DNA of 46,274 nt, from assembly GCA_030837345.1 (NCBI GenBank), contig JAUPKQ010000162.1:1-46274 (forward strand), written 5' to 3'. The DNA is from Actinomycetota bacterium. GTDB lineage: Bacteria > Actinomycetota > Actinomycetes > Actinomycetales > Kineosporiaceae. Below, in pieces: positions 17,531-26,657 of this stretch (its first letter is position 1; each line of letters begins with the position of its first letter). The position numbers were made by a program, and so were the translations under genes. The notes under the pieces were generated by a model, which did no database searches, was not told the DNA's origin, and worked only from the letters and a program-made list of their open reading frames with translations.

Positions 17531-18606
17531 AGACGGTCCTCATCGCGGCGGCGGTCTCGCTCGTCGTGTCGCTGTTCGGAACACCGCTGTTCATCAAGTT
17601 CCTCGTCCGCCGCAAGTACGGCCAGTTCATCCGCGACGACGGCCCGACCTCCCACCACACCAAGCGCGGGACACCGACGATGGGAGGCGCCGTGATCATC
17701 GCGGCGGCCCTGGTCGGGTACGCGGTCGCCCACCTCGCCACGCTGTGGACGCCGACGATGTCGGGGATCCTCGTGCTGTTCCTGATGACGGGGCTCGGTT
17801 TCGTCGGGTGGCTCGACGACTACATCAAGATCAGCAGGCAGCGCAGCCTCGGGCTGCGGGCCGGGGCGAAGCTCGCCGGGCAGTCGATCGTCGCGATCCT
17901 GTTCGCCGTGATGGCCCTCAGGTTCGGAGGGCGGACGGGCCGGACCCCGGCGTCGACGAAGGTGTCCTTCATCAGGGACACCGGCTTCGACCTCGCCTTC
18001 GCGGGGACCGCTCTCGGCCTGCTCCTCTTCGTCATCTGGGCGATGATCATCATTGCGAGCATGAGCAACGGGGTGAACCTGACCGACGGGCTCGACGGAC
18101 TGGCGACCGGGGCGAGCGTCATGGTGTTCGCCTCTTACCTGATCATCGGCGTCTGGCAGTCCAACAACTCCTGCCTGCGGAAACCCGACCCGCAGTGCTA
18201 CGACGTCCGCGACCCGAGGGACCTGGCCGTGGTCGCCGCGTGCCTGCTGGCGGCGTGCTTCGGGTTCCTGTGGTGGAACGCCTCACCCGCCAAGATCTTC
18301 ATGGGTGACACCGGGTCCCTCGCCCTCGGCGGGGCGCTCGCGGGCCTGGCGATCACGACGCGCACCGAGCTGCTGATCGTCCTGCTCGGCGGCCTCTTCG
18401 TGATCATCACCCTCTCCGTGGTGATCCAGGTCGGCTCGTTCAAGATGCGCCGGAAACGGGTGTTCCGGATGGCCCCCCTGCAACACCACTTCGAACTTGT
18501 CGGCTGGGGCGAGGTGACGATCGTCATCCGGTTCTGGATCATCGCCGGCCTGTTCGTCGGGGTCGGCCTCGGTGTCTTCTACGCGGAATGGGTGGTGGGG
18601 ATCTAG
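17527..18606 (+). CDS. mraY: phospho-MurNAc-pentapeptide translocase MraY
   Basis: 359 residues, about ten membrane helices. Signatures are [10 protein letters not shown], the acidic WLDDYIK loop, [27 protein letters not shown] and the basic-to-His stretch [14 protein letters not shown]. It transfers phospho-MurNAc-pentapeptide from UDP to undecaprenyl phosphate, making lipid I at the inner face of the membrane. GTG 17527 overlaps the stop of the murF remnant; the open frame extends upstream but there it is only an antireading of murE. Its TAG stop shares one base with the murD GTG. It needs the MurF product as substrate, which makes the missing murF next door notable. Confidence 0.96.
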   Translation: MKTVLIAAAVSLVVSLFGTPLFIKFLVRRKYGQFIRDDGPTSHHTKRGTPTMGGAVIIAAALVGYAVAHLATLWTPTMSGILVLFLMTGLGFVGWLDDYIKISRQRSLGLRAGAKLAGQSIVAILFAVMALRFGGRTGRTPASTKVSFIRDTGFDLAFAGTALGLLLFVIWAMIIIASMSNGVNLTDGLDGLATGASVMVFASYLIIGVWQSNNSCLRKPDPQCYDVRDPRDLAVVAACLLAACFGFLWWNASPAKIFMGDTGSLALGGALAGLAITTRTELLIVLLGGLFVIITLSVVIQVGSFKMRRKRVFRMAPLQHHFELVGWGEVTIVIRFWIIAGLFVGVGLGVFYAEWVVGI

Positions 18607-20138
18607 TGACCGGGCCTCGTCGGGAATCGTCGCGGGAACGGCAGGGGCGGCTGGACGGGCTGACGCACGGCGCCGCCGCGTGGGACGGGCTGAAGGTCGT
18701 GGTCGCCGGTGTCGGGGTGTCCGGGTTCGCGGCCGCCGACGCGCTCGTCGAACGGGGCGCGGACGTCCTCGTCGTCGACGAGAGGGAGACCACCCCGGCC
18801 CGGGAACGCGCGACGGTGCTGGAGATGCTGGGGGCGACGGTCCGGCTCGGCCCGGGCGCGGCCGACGGCCTGCCCGGCGGCGCCGTCCCCGATCTCGTCG
18901 TGACGTCGCCGGGGTGGCGTCCGGACGCGCCGCTGCTCGTCGCGGCCGGCACCTCGGGCGTGCCGGTCTGGGACGAGGTCGAACTCGCCTGGCGGATGCG
19001 CCCGGAGTCCGGGGCGGCCCCCTGGCTCACCCTGACCGGCACCAACGGCAAGACGACGACCGTCAGGATGCTCACCTCGATCCTCACCGCCGCCGGGCGG
19101 CGCGCCGTCGCGGCGGGGAACGTCGGGACCCCGGTCCTGGAGGCGGTGCTGCACCCGCGGCCCTACGACGTGATCGCGGTCGAGCTGTCGAGTTTCCAGC
19201 TCCACCGGACCCGGTCGCCGCGGCCCCTGGCGAGCGCCTGCCTCAACGTCGCCGAGGACCACGTCGACTGGCACGGTTCGAGTGCCGCGTACGCGGCGGA
19301 CAAGGGCCGGGTCTACGAGAACACCGCCGTCGCCTGCGTCTACAACGTCGCTGACCCCGCGACGGAGCGTCTCGTGCGGGACGCCGACGTCGTCGAGGGG
19401 TGCCGGGCCGTCGGGTTCACCCTCGGCGTGCCCTCGATCGGCATGCTCGGCGTCGTCGAGGACGTGCTCTGCGACCGGGCGTTCGTGCCCGAACGCGCGA
19501 CCTCGGCCGCCGAGCTCGGGAGCCTGGACGACGTCCGTTCCGCCGGGGGCGGGACCCTCGCCGCGCACAACGTCGCGAACGCCCTGGCCGCGGCGGCCCT
19601 CGCCCGGGCGTACGGCGTGCCGCCCTTCGCCGTCCGTGAGGGACTTCGCGCGTTCCGGCCCGACGGGCACCGCATCGCCACCGTCGCCCGGGCGGACGAC
19701 GTCACCTGGGTCGACGACTCGAAGGCGACGAACCCCCACGCCGCCGCGGCCTCGCTCGCGGCGTTCGAGCACGTCGTCTGGATCGCCGGAGGTCTCGCCA
19801 AGGGCGCGACCTTCGACGACCTGGTGCGTGGCCAGGCGTCCCGTCTGCGGGGCGCCGTCCTCCTCGGGCGTGACGCCGGTCTCATCGCGGACGCGCTCGC
19901 CCGACACGCGCCCGAGGTCCCCACGGTCCGGGTCGACGTCGCCGACACTGGACCGGTGCAGCTGATGGACGCCGTGGTGGACCGTGCCGGGCGGCTCGCG
20001 CGCCCGGGTGACACCGTGCTGCTCGCGCCGGCGTGCGCGTCGATGGACCAGTTCGATTCCTACGCCCACCGGGGGAACGAGTTCGCGGCCGCGGTGCGCC
20101 GGCTGCTCGGGCCGGGGGCGTCGGCCGACGGGGAGTGA
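18606..20138 (+). CDS. murD: UDP-MurNAc-L-alanine:D-glutamate ligase MurD
   Basis: 510 residues. The N-terminal Rossmann domain has VVVAGVGVSGFAAADALVERG. The ATP loop is [14 protein letters not shown] (Lys 149), then AVELSSFQLH and NVAEDHVDWHG, which are MurD hallmarks, and a C-terminal domain with WVDDSKATNPHAA. It adds D-Glu to UDP-MurNAc-Ala. GTG 18606 is chosen because it shares a base with the mraY stop, a tight coupling. About 35 residues precede the conserved core, slightly longer than usual, so a later start is possible. Confidence 0.95.
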   Translation: MTGPRRESSRERQGRLDGLTHGAAAWDGLKVVVAGVGVSGFAAADALVERGADVLVVDERETTPARERATVLEMLGATVRLGPGAADGLPGGAVPDLVVTSPGWRPDAPLLVAAGTSGVPVWDEVELAWRMRPESGAAPWLTLTGTNGKTTTVRMLTSILTAAGRRAVAAGNVGTPVLEAVLHPRPYDVIAVELSSFQLHRTRSPRPLASACLNVAEDHVDWHGSSAAYAADKGRVYENTAVACVYNVADPATERLVRDADVVEGCRAVGFTLGVPSIGMLGVVEDVLCDRAFVPERATSAAELGSLDDVRSAGGGTLAAHNVANALAAAALARAYGVPPFAVREGLRAFRPDGHRIATVARADDVTWVDDSKATNPHAAAASLAAFEHVVWIAGGLAKGATFDDLVRGQASRLRGAVLLGRDAGLIADALARHAPEVPTVRVDVADTGPVQLMDAVVDRAGRLARPGDTVLLAPACASMDQFDSYAHRGNEFAAAVRRLLGPGASADGE

Positions 20139-20141
20139 GCC

Positions 20142-21419
20142 GTGGCGGGAGGGGGACGTCCCGGAGAGGCGCGGACGGCGGCCCGGGGCCGGAACGCCTG
20201 GTTCGCGCGGTTGGACTACCCGCTGGCGCCGTACTACCTGATCCTCGGCTCGACGGTGGCGCTCGTCGTCGTCGGCCTGGTGATGGTGCTGTCGAGTTCC
20301 AGCGTCGAGTCGCTCCGCGAGACGGAGATGCACTCGTCGTTCGCCTACTTCAGCAAGCAGGCGCTCTTCGCGGTCGTGGGCCTGCCCGCGGCCTGGATCG
20401 CCTCCCGGCTGACGGTTCCCACGTGGCGGCGGCTCTCCTGGGTGATGCTGGCGGGCACGACCGTGCTGCTGTGCCTGGTGCCCTTCATCGGCATCGAGGT
20501 CGGCGGCAACAAGAACTGGATCGTGATCGGCGGTTTCACCCTCCAGCCGTCCGAGACGGCCAAGTTCGCCCTGCTCGTGTGGGCGGCGTCGGTCCTCTCG
20601 GCGAAGCACCAGCTCCTCGGCTCGGTGTCGCACGCCCTGATCCCGGTCCTCCCGGTCGCGGGGGTCCTGCTGCTGCTCATCCTCGTGGGGCGTGACCTCG
20701 GGACCGCGATGATCCTCATGGGGATCGTCTTCGGGGTCGTGTTCGTCGCGGGGGCTCCGCTGCGGACCTTCGCGGTCCTCGGGCTCGGGGCGCTCGCGAC
20801 CGTCGCCGTCCTCGTCACGACGAGCGAGAACCGGATGAACCGTGTGACCAGCTGGTTGTCCGGGACCGAGACCCAGAACTACTACGGGTCCGAGTGGCAG
20901 TCGATCCACGGCGCGTTCGCCCTGGCCAGCGGCGGTTGGTGGGGGGTCGGGCTCGGGGGCAGCAAGGAGAAGTGGCTGTGGTTGCCCGAGGCCCACAATG
21001 ACTTCATCTTCGCAATCATCGGCGAAGACCTCGGTCTGCCGGGCACGCTGTCCGTGCTCGGACTCTTCGGGCTGCTCGGCCTCGGGCTGATGCGGCTCGT
21101 CGTCAGCACGGACGACCTCTTCGTCCAGATCGCCACCGGAGGGGTCCTGCTCTGGGTGGTGGGTCAGGCAGTCGTCAACATCGGCGCGGTCATCGGGATG
21201 TTCCCCGTCATCGGGGTCCCGTTGCCGCTCGTCTCAAGCGGGGGATCGGCACTCGTCATGACAATGATCGCACTCGGGATGGTGCTCGGCTTCGCCCGTC
21301 GCGTGCCCGGAGCTCCGGAGGCACTGACGAGCGGTTCCGGCGTCGTCCGCCGTTCGCTCGCCGTACTGCCCCGGCGGCAGGGCTTCTCCGCCACCCGGCA
21401 CCGGGCAGGCCGGCCGTGA
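20142..21419 (+). CDS. ftsW: septal peptidoglycan glycosyltransferase FtsW
   Basis: 425 residues, SEDS family, ten predicted membrane helices. Signature segments are VMVLSSSSVESL, TLQPSETAKFALLVWAAS, GRDLGTAMIL, AHNDFIFAIIGEDLGLPG and PLPLVSSGGSALV. It polymerises lipid II into glycan strands at the septum together with FtsI. The short basic N and C termini are cytoplasmic. GTG 20142 lies 3 bp after the murD stop; its own stop overlaps the murG GTG. Confidence 0.95.
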   Translation: MAGGGRPGEARTAARGRNAWFARLDYPLAPYYLILGSTVALVVVGLVMVLSSSSVESLRETEMHSSFAYFSKQALFAVVGLPAAWIASRLTVPTWRRLSWVMLAGTTVLLCLVPFIGIEVGGNKNWIVIGGFTLQPSETAKFALLVWAASVLSAKHQLLGSVSHALIPVLPVAGVLLLLILVGRDLGTAMILMGIVFGVVFVAGAPLRTFAVLGLGALATVAVLVTTSENRMNRVTSWLSGTETQNYYGSEWQSIHGAFALASGGWWGVGLGGSKEKWLWLPEAHNDFIFAIIGEDLGLPGTLSVLGLFGLLGLGLMRLVVSTDDLFVQIATGGVLLWVVGQAVVNIGAVIGMFPVIGVPLPLVSSGGSALVMTMIALGMVLGFARRVPGAPEALTSGSGVVRRSLAVLPRRQGFSATRHRAGRP

Positions 21420-22513
21420 CCCTCTCCGTGCTGCTCGCCGGGGGCGGGACCGCCGGCCACGTCGCCCCGCTGCTGTCCCTCGCCGAGTGCCTCCTCCGGC
21501 GCGATCCCGCCACGACGATCACGGTTCTCGGCACGGCCGAGGGGCTGGAGGCACGGCTCGTCCCGGCCGCGGGGTACCCCCTGTGCGTCATCCCCCGTGT
21601 GCCGCTGCCCCGGCGTCCCAGCCTCGATCTCGCCCGCCTGCCGATCCGGCTGGGCAACGCCGTGATGACCGCCGAGGCCGCGCTGCGCGAGAGCCGGGCG
21701 GACGTCGTCGTCGGCTTCGGCGGGTATGTCGCGACACCCGCCTACCTGGCGGCCAAGCGCACGGGGACCCCGGTCGTCGTGCACGAGCAGAACGCCCGCG
21801 CCGGGATCGCCAACCGCCTCGGCGCCCGCCTGACGCCCTACGTCGGCGTCACCTTCCCCGGGACCGAGCTGCGCGGGGCCCGCGTCGTCGGCATGCCCCT
21901 GCGGACCCAGATCACCCGGCTCGACCGTCAGGGGGTGCGCTCCGGCGCGCGGGCCGTCTTCGGCCTCGACGCCGACCGGACGACGCTCCTCGTCACCGGT
22001 GGCTCGCTCGGCGCCCAGCGGCTGAACGAGACCCTCGGAGCCACCGCCGCCGACCTCGTCGGCGCCGGGATCCAGGTGCTGCACGCCGCCGGGCGGGGCA
22101 AGACCGTCGCCCTCGGCGGGGCGAACGGGCCGGGGCGGGCGCGGTACGTCGTCCGGGAGTACCTCGACCACATGGACCTCGCCTACGCCGCCGCGGACGT
22201 CGTCCTCTGCCGCGCCGGCGCGGGGACCGTCTGCGAGATCACCATGCTCGGCCTGCCCGCCGTCTACGTGCCCCTGCCGATCGGCAACGGTGAGCAACGG
22301 CTGAACGCGGCTCCCGTCGTCGAGGCCGGGGGAGGACTGATCGTCGACAACGCGGACTTCACCCCCGAGTGGGTGCGGAAACACCTCCTGGAGCTGCTGC
22401 GGGACCCGGCGCGCCTTCGCGCCATGGCCGCCGCCGCGGCCGGCACCGGCGTCCGGGACGGCGACGAGCGCCTCGCCGACCTCGTGCTCGAGGCCGCGGC
22501 GTCGAGACACTGA
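21416..22513 (+). CDS. murG: UDP-GlcNAc:lipid I N-acetylglucosaminyltransferase MurG
   Basis: 365 residues, GT-B fold (family GT28). The N-terminal glycine loop is LAGGGTAGHVAPLLSLAE, followed by VVGFGGYVATPAYLAA and HEQNARAGIANRL. The C-terminal UDP-GlcNAc site includes VTGGSLGAQRLNE, CRAGAGTVCEI and PLPIGNGEQRLNA. It converts lipid I to lipid II on the cytoplasmic face. GTG 21416 overlaps the ftsW stop (GTGA). Confidence 0.96.
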   Translation: MTLSVLLAGGGTAGHVAPLLSLAECLLRRDPATTITVLGTAEGLEARLVPAAGYPLCVIPRVPLPRRPSLDLARLPIRLGNAVMTAEAALRESRADVVVGFGGYVATPAYLAAKRTGTPVVVHEQNARAGIANRLGARLTPYVGVTFPGTELRGARVVGMPLRTQITRLDRQGVRSGARAVFGLDADRTTLLVTGGSLGAQRLNETLGATAADLVGAGIQVLHAAGRGKTVALGGANGPGRARYVVREYLDHMDLAYAAADVVLCRAGAGTVCEITMLGLPAVYVPLPIGNGEQRLNAAPVVEAGGGLIVDNADFTPEWVRKHLLELLRDPARLRAMAAAAAGTGVRDGDERLADLVLEAAASRH

Positions 22514-22554
22514 CCCGTCAAGAGACTGACAGTGAACCGAACGGAGACAGCGCT

Positions 22555-24057
22555 GTGAAGCCCGACCTGAGTGTCGAGGTCCCTCCCGCCGACCGGCTGA
22601 CGCCGGTGCACTTCATCGCGATCGGCGGCGTCGGCATGTCCGGCATCGCGCGGATCATGGCGGACCGGGGTCTGGCCGTCAGCGGCAGTGACGCGAAGGA
22701 CTCCCCGGTTCTTGGCGATCTCCGGGCGGCCGGGGCGACGGTGTGGGTCGGGCACGACGCGGCGCACCTGGACGGCGTCCGGAGCGTCGTCGTGTCGTCC
22801 GCGGTCCGCGAGAGCAACCCGGAGCTGCTGCGGGCCCGGGCCGACGGCCTGGTCGTCCTGCACCGCTCCCAGGCGCTGGCCTCCGTCATGGCCGGACGGC
22901 GCGTGCTCGCCGTCGCGGGTACCCACGGCAAGACGACGACGACCTCGATGGCGACGGTCGCAGCCCGGCACGCCGGCGCGGATCCGTCGTACGCGGTGGG
23001 TGGCGAGCTCGTCGACGGCGGCGGGAACGCCCACGAGGGCACGGGGGAGGTGTTCGTCGCCGAGGCCGACGAGTCCGACGGGTCGTTCCTCGTCTACTCA
23101 CCCGAGGTGTCCGTCATCACCAACGTCGAGCCCGACCACCTGGACCACTACGGGTCTCCCGAGGCCGTCGAGGAGGCCTTCGACGCCTTCGCGGACCGGG
23201 TGACGCCCGGCGGGACCCTCGTGTTCTGCGCGGACGACCCAGGGGCAGCCAGGGTGGCCCGGCGGGCGGCCGCCCGCCGGGGTGACGACCTGAGGATCGT
23301 CGGGTACGGCACCGGTCCGGCGGCGGACGTCCGGCTGGAGGGACTGCCCGGCGAGCAGGAGCCCGGCGAGCAGAGGCCCGGCGAGCACGGTCCCGGTGGA
23401 GCCGTGGGTGGCGACGACGGGTGCCTGCGCTTCCGGCTCACCCACGGGGACACCGGCACCGCCGAGATCTCCCTGCGGCTGCCCGGCCGCCACAACGCCC
23501 TTGACGCGGCGGCGGCCTGGACCGCCACGGTCGTCGGCCTCGGACTCGACGGCGACGAGATCGCCGCCGGGCTCGGATCGTTCTCGGGCACCCGCCGCCG
23601 GTTCGAGGCGAAGGGCGCCGCGGGCGGCGTCCGGGTCTTCGACGACTACGCCCACCACCCGACCGAGGTGGCGGCCGTGCTGCGGGCCGCCCGGACTGTC
23701 GCCGGGAACGGGCGGGTGCTCGCGGCGTTCCAGCCGCACCTGTTCAGCCGTACCCGGATCTTCGCGGCCGAGTTCGCCGACGCCCTCGGACTCGCGGACG
23801 AGGTCGTGGTCCTCGACGTCTTCGGGGCCCGGGAGGATCCCGAGCCGGGGGTGACCGGTGCCCTGATCGCGGACCGGGTCCCGTTGCCGCCGGGCTCGGT
23901 GGCGTTCGTGCCGGACGCCGGGGACGTCCCGGGGGAGCTGGCCCGCCGTGTCCGGCCCGGCGACGTCGTGCTGACGATCGGTGCGGGCGATGTGACCAGG
24001 CTGGGGCCTCTCGTCGTGGAGGAGATCACCGCGCGTGTCGCGAAGGCTCCCGAGTGA
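22555..24057 (+). CDS. murC: UDP-MurNAc:L-alanine ligase MurC
   Basis: 500 residues. N-terminal FIAIGGVGMSGIARIMADRG, ATP loop AGTHGKTTTTSM (Lys 126), central VAEADESDGSFLVY and TNVEPDHLDHYG, and C-terminal FDDYAHHPTEVAAVL and AAFQPHLFSRTR. It starts the stem peptide by adding L-Ala to UDP-MurNAc. GTG 22555 has GGAG about 8 bases upstream. An unusual insert of three 15-bp units (23346-23390; PGEQE, PGEQR, PGEHG) lies in a surface loop between domains. Its stop overlaps the ftsQ start. Confidence 0.95.
   Translation: MKPDLSVEVPPADRLTPVHFIAIGGVGMSGIARIMADRGLAVSGSDAKDSPVLGDLRAAGATVWVGHDAAHLDGVRSVVVSSAVRESNPELLRARADGLVVLHRSQALASVMAGRRVLAVAGTHGKTTTTSMATVAARHAGADPSYAVGGELVDGGGNAHEGTGEVFVAEADESDGSFLVYSPEVSVITNVEPDHLDHYGSPEAVEEAFDAFADRVTPGGTLVFCADDPGAARVARRAAARRGDDLRIVGYGTGPAADVRLEGLPGEQEPGEQRPGEHGPGGAVGGDDGCLRFRLTHGDTGTAEISLRLPGRHNALDAAAAWTATVVGLGLDGDEIAAGLGSFSGTRRRFEAKGAAGGVRVFDDYAHHPTEVAAVLRAARTVAGNGRVLAAFQPHLFSRTRIFAAEFADALGLADEVVVLDVFGAREDPEPGVTGALIADRVPLPPGSVAFVPDAGDVPGELARRVRPGDVVLTIGAGDVTRLGPLVVEEITARVAKAPE
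23346..23390 (+). repeat. three 15-bp in-frame repeats in murC
   Basis: GCCCGGCGAGCAGGA, then two variants with two or three changes, at 23346-23360, 23361-23375 and 23376-23390. They code for an acidic Pro-Gly-Glu loop and add no known motif. Confidence 0.8.
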
Positions 24058-24959
24058 GCGCTCCGGGGCGGCCGGACGGCCGGTCGCAGCAGCGTGCCGG
24101 GGGGAAACCGGCGGGGCCTTCGCTCGGCCGGGTCTCCGCCAAACCCGCCGGGAAGCCCGCCGGGAAGTCCACCGGGAAGGCGTCGAGGACGCCGGGGAAG
24201 CCCAAGGCGCCCGGGAGGCCGGGGACGCGACCGGGAACCGTCTCGAAGGTGCAGGCGCGTTTCGCCGCCGGGGTGCGGCGGCGGCGGCGCCGGCGGGCCG
24301 GGTTCGTCGTGGTGGTGGTGGCCTCCGGGCTCGGGGCCGGGTGGGTGGTGTTCGCCTCCCCTGTGCTCGCCGTGCGGGCCGTCGAGGTCCGCGGGCTGCA
24401 CCGGCTGCGGGCGGCTGACGTCGAGGCGCTCGCGGCCACGGAGCGGGGCCGGGCCCTCGCGCTGGCGTCCCCGTCGGCGGTCGCGACGAAGGTGGCCGCG
24501 CTGCCGCTGGTGCGTTCGGTGACCGTCGAGCGCTCGTGGCCGTCCACCCTCGTCGTCACCGTCACCGAGAGGGAACCGATCGCCGGGGTTCCGCGGGGCG
24601 GGCGGATCGCGCTCGTCGACGCCGACGGGGTCGAGGTCCAGCTGGTGGCGGCGCTCCCCGCCGGCCTGCCCCTTCTTGAGGTGGACGTCGCCCGGTCCGG
24701 TCCGGCGACTCTCCGGGCCGCCCGCGAGGTCGCCGACGCCATTCCGGCGACGCTGCGGCGCGGGGTGAGATCGGTGCGGGCGACGAGTCCCGACGGGGTG
24801 ACGTTCCGGCTCGCCGACGGCACGACGGTCGTCTGGGGATCCTCGCAGGACGGCCCGCAGAAGGCCGCGGCGCTCGTCGCGGTGCACCCCCGCAGCCACG
24901 GCAGGCGCGTCGTGATCGACGTCAGCGCGCCCGACGCGCCCGCGGTGACGGGAGACTGA
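24054..24959 (+). CDS. ftsQ: cell division protein FtsQ (POTRA domain)
   Basis: 301 residues. A long basic cytoplasmic tail (about residues 1-80) holds 12-bp-repeat units (PAGK, PAGK, STGK; 24144-24179). One membrane helix follows (about 87-107, FVVVVVASGLGAGWVVFA), then the POTRA domain (LAVRAVEVRGLHRLRAADVE) and the FtsQ segment VRSVTVERSWPSTLVVTVTE. It scaffolds the FtsL/FtsB partners outside the membrane. GTG 24054 overlaps the murC stop by GTGA. A 285-bp gap to ftsZ follows. Confidence 0.92.
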   Translation: MSAPGRPDGRSQQRAGGKPAGPSLGRVSAKPAGKPAGKSTGKASRTPGKPKAPGRPGTRPGTVSKVQARFAAGVRRRRRRRAGFVVVVVASGLGAGWVVFASPVLAVRAVEVRGLHRLRAADVEALAATERGRALALASPSAVATKVAALPLVRSVTVERSWPSTLVVTVTEREPIAGVPRGGRIALVDADGVEVQLVAALPAGLPLLEVDVARSGPATLRAAREVADAIPATLRRGVRSVRATSPDGVTFRLADGTTVVWGSSQDGPQKAAALVAVHPRSHGRRVVIDVSAPDAPAVTGD

Positions 24960-25152
24960 TCGGTGTGTGCTTGGTCATCGTCCGGTGGACACCGGGGAGG
25001 ATCACGTACCGTGATTCGTCGGGGCCGCCGAGATGTTCGGCGGGGTCTTCGGGAGGACGGCGACGTCGGTCCGGGTGGTCCGGTTCGCGACACGCCAGTC
25101 CAGGTCATTGAACAGGGCCGGAGATGACCCGTACCGTCACATCAGCCAGAAG

Positions 25153-25185
25153 TTGACATAACTATAACCCTCTACTAGAGGGTTA
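25153..25185 (+). promoter_or_regulatory. ftsZ promoter with perfect palindrome over the -10 region
   Basis: TTGACA (25153-25158, full consensus) is followed after 17 bp by TAGAGG (25176-25181). A perfect dyad, TAACCCTCTA-C-TAGAGGGTTA (25165-25185), covers the spacer and the -10 box, so a bound dimer would block polymerase. This lies in the 285-bp gap between ftsQ and ftsZ, the largest gap in the middle of the cluster. From memory, related GGGTTA-type sequences precede ftsZ in other actinomycetes. Confidence 0.65.
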
Positions 25186-25244
25186 GGGTCCGGTAAGGCC
25201 CCGTGCCACCACCAGGCCCGGTTCGCGAGCGAGAGGCACCCGAC

Positions 25245-26645
25245 GTGGCAGCACCGCAGAACTACCTTGCCGTCATCAAGGTCGTCGGTATCGGCGGCGG
25301 CGGCGTCAACGCCATCAATCGCATGATTGAGGTCGGTCTCAAGGGTGTCGAGTTCATCGCCATCAACACCGACGCGCAGGCGCTGCTGATGAGTGACGCC
25401 GACGTCAAGCTCGACGTCGGCAGGGAACTGACGCGCGGTCTCGGGGCGGGAGCCGACCCCGAGGTCGGGCGCAAGGCCGCCGAGGACCACGCCGAGGAGA
25501 TCGAGGAGGTCCTCAAGGGCGCCGACATGGTCTTCGTCACGGCGGGCGAGGGCGGTGGGACGGGCACCGGCGGCGCGCCGGTGGTCGCCCGGATCGCCCG
25601 GACCCTCGGGGCTCTGACCATAGGTGTGGTGACCCGGCCGTTCACCTTCGAGGGACGCCGGCGGGCCACCCAGGCCGACGCCGGGATCATGAGCCTCCGT
25701 GAGGAGGTCGACACCCTCATCACGATCCCGAACGACCGGTTGCTGTCGATCAGCGACCGGCACGTCAGCGTGCTCGACGCCTTCCGTTCGGCGGACCAGG
25801 TGCTCCTCTCCGGTGTCCAGGGCATCACCGACCTCATCACGACACCCGGCCTGATCAACCTCGACTTCGCCGACGTCAAGTCGGTGATGCAGGGCGCGGG
25901 CAGCGCGCTGATGGGCATCGGGTCCGCGCGGGGCGAGGACCGGGCGATCCAGGCGGCGGAGTCCGCGATCTCCTCCCCGCTGCTGGAGGCGAGCGTCGAC
26001 GGCGCGCACGGTGTGCTGCTGTCGATCCAGGGCGGTTCCGACCTCGGGCTCTTCGAGATCAACGAGGCGGCCCGGCTCGTCCAGGAAGCCGCGCACCCGG
26101 AGGCGAACATCATCTTCGGCGCGGTGATCGACGACGCCCTCGGCGACGAGGTCCGGGTGACCGTCATCGCCGCCGGGTTTGACGGCGGCACCCCGACGCG
26201 GCGCCAGAACGACCGGGCGCTCGGCCAGTACTCCGGGCGGGAGGCGGGCGCGCGTCCCGCCGAGGCGTCCCCCGCGGGGACCGGCGGTACGGCGGGGACG
26301 ACGCAGGCCCGCCCGGCCACGGGTGGCTCCGGGTGGTCCTCGCCGCGGCCGTCCACGGTCCCGTCCTCCGGGCTGGGATCGGTGACCGGGGGGCCCGTGG
26401 GCAACGGCTACCCGGCGTCCAACGGTTTCCCGTCGACGGCCACCAACCCGGGGCTGGGCTCGGTCGTCCCCCGGCCGCAGCCGCTCGACGCCGACCCCGA
26501 ACCGGCCCCCGCGCCCCAGCCGTCGCCGCAGCCCGACCCCGAACCGGCTCCGGCTCCACCCCGGGTCGACCTGACCACTCCTCGACCGGTGCCGCGTCCG
26601 GTGTCCATCGACGACGACCTCGACGTCCCGGACTTCCTCAAGTAA
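25245..26645 (+). CDS. ftsZ: cell division GTPase FtsZ
   Basis: 466 residues. The core (about 1-320) begins [26 protein letters not shown], of which the glycine-rich GIGGGGVNA matters. The tubulin signature is [13 protein letters not shown], and the T7 synergy loop is [13 protein letters not shown] long Gly/Ser/Pro linker, with a run of Pro-Asp-Pro-Glu-Pro units, ends in the conserved tail peptide [10 protein letters not shown], which binds SepF and other partners. GTG 25245 follows GCGAGAGG; the GTG at 25203 is too early because it adds non-conserved residues. Expression is likely set by the palindromic promoter upstream. Confidence 0.97.
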   Translation: MAAPQNYLAVIKVVGIGGGGVNAINRMIEVGLKGVEFIAINTDAQALLMSDADVKLDVGRELTRGLGAGADPEVGRKAAEDHAEEIEEVLKGADMVFVTAGEGGGTGTGGAPVVARIARTLGALTIGVVTRPFTFEGRRRATQADAGIMSLREEVDTLITIPNDRLLSISDRHVSVLDAFRSADQVLLSGVQGITDLITTPGLINLDFADVKSVMQGAGSALMGIGSARGEDRAIQAAESAISSPLLEASVDGAHGVLLSIQGGSDLGLFEINEAARLVQEAAHPEANIIFGAVIDDALGDEVRVTVIAAGFDGGTPTRRQNDRALGQYSGREAGARPAEASPAGTGGTAGTTQARPATGGSGWSSPRPSTVPSSGLGSVTGGPVGNGYPASNGFPSTATNPGLGSVVPRPQPLDADPEPAPAPQPSPQPDPEPAPAPPRVDLTTPRPVPRPVSIDDDLDVPDFLK

Positions 26646-26657
26646 CCGGGCGGGCTC

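Noticed and set aside
18603-20996. A 797-codon minus-strand open frame opposite murD and ftsW
   Set aside because: It is antisense to two unambiguous genes, has low-complexity composition and has no ribosome-binding site.
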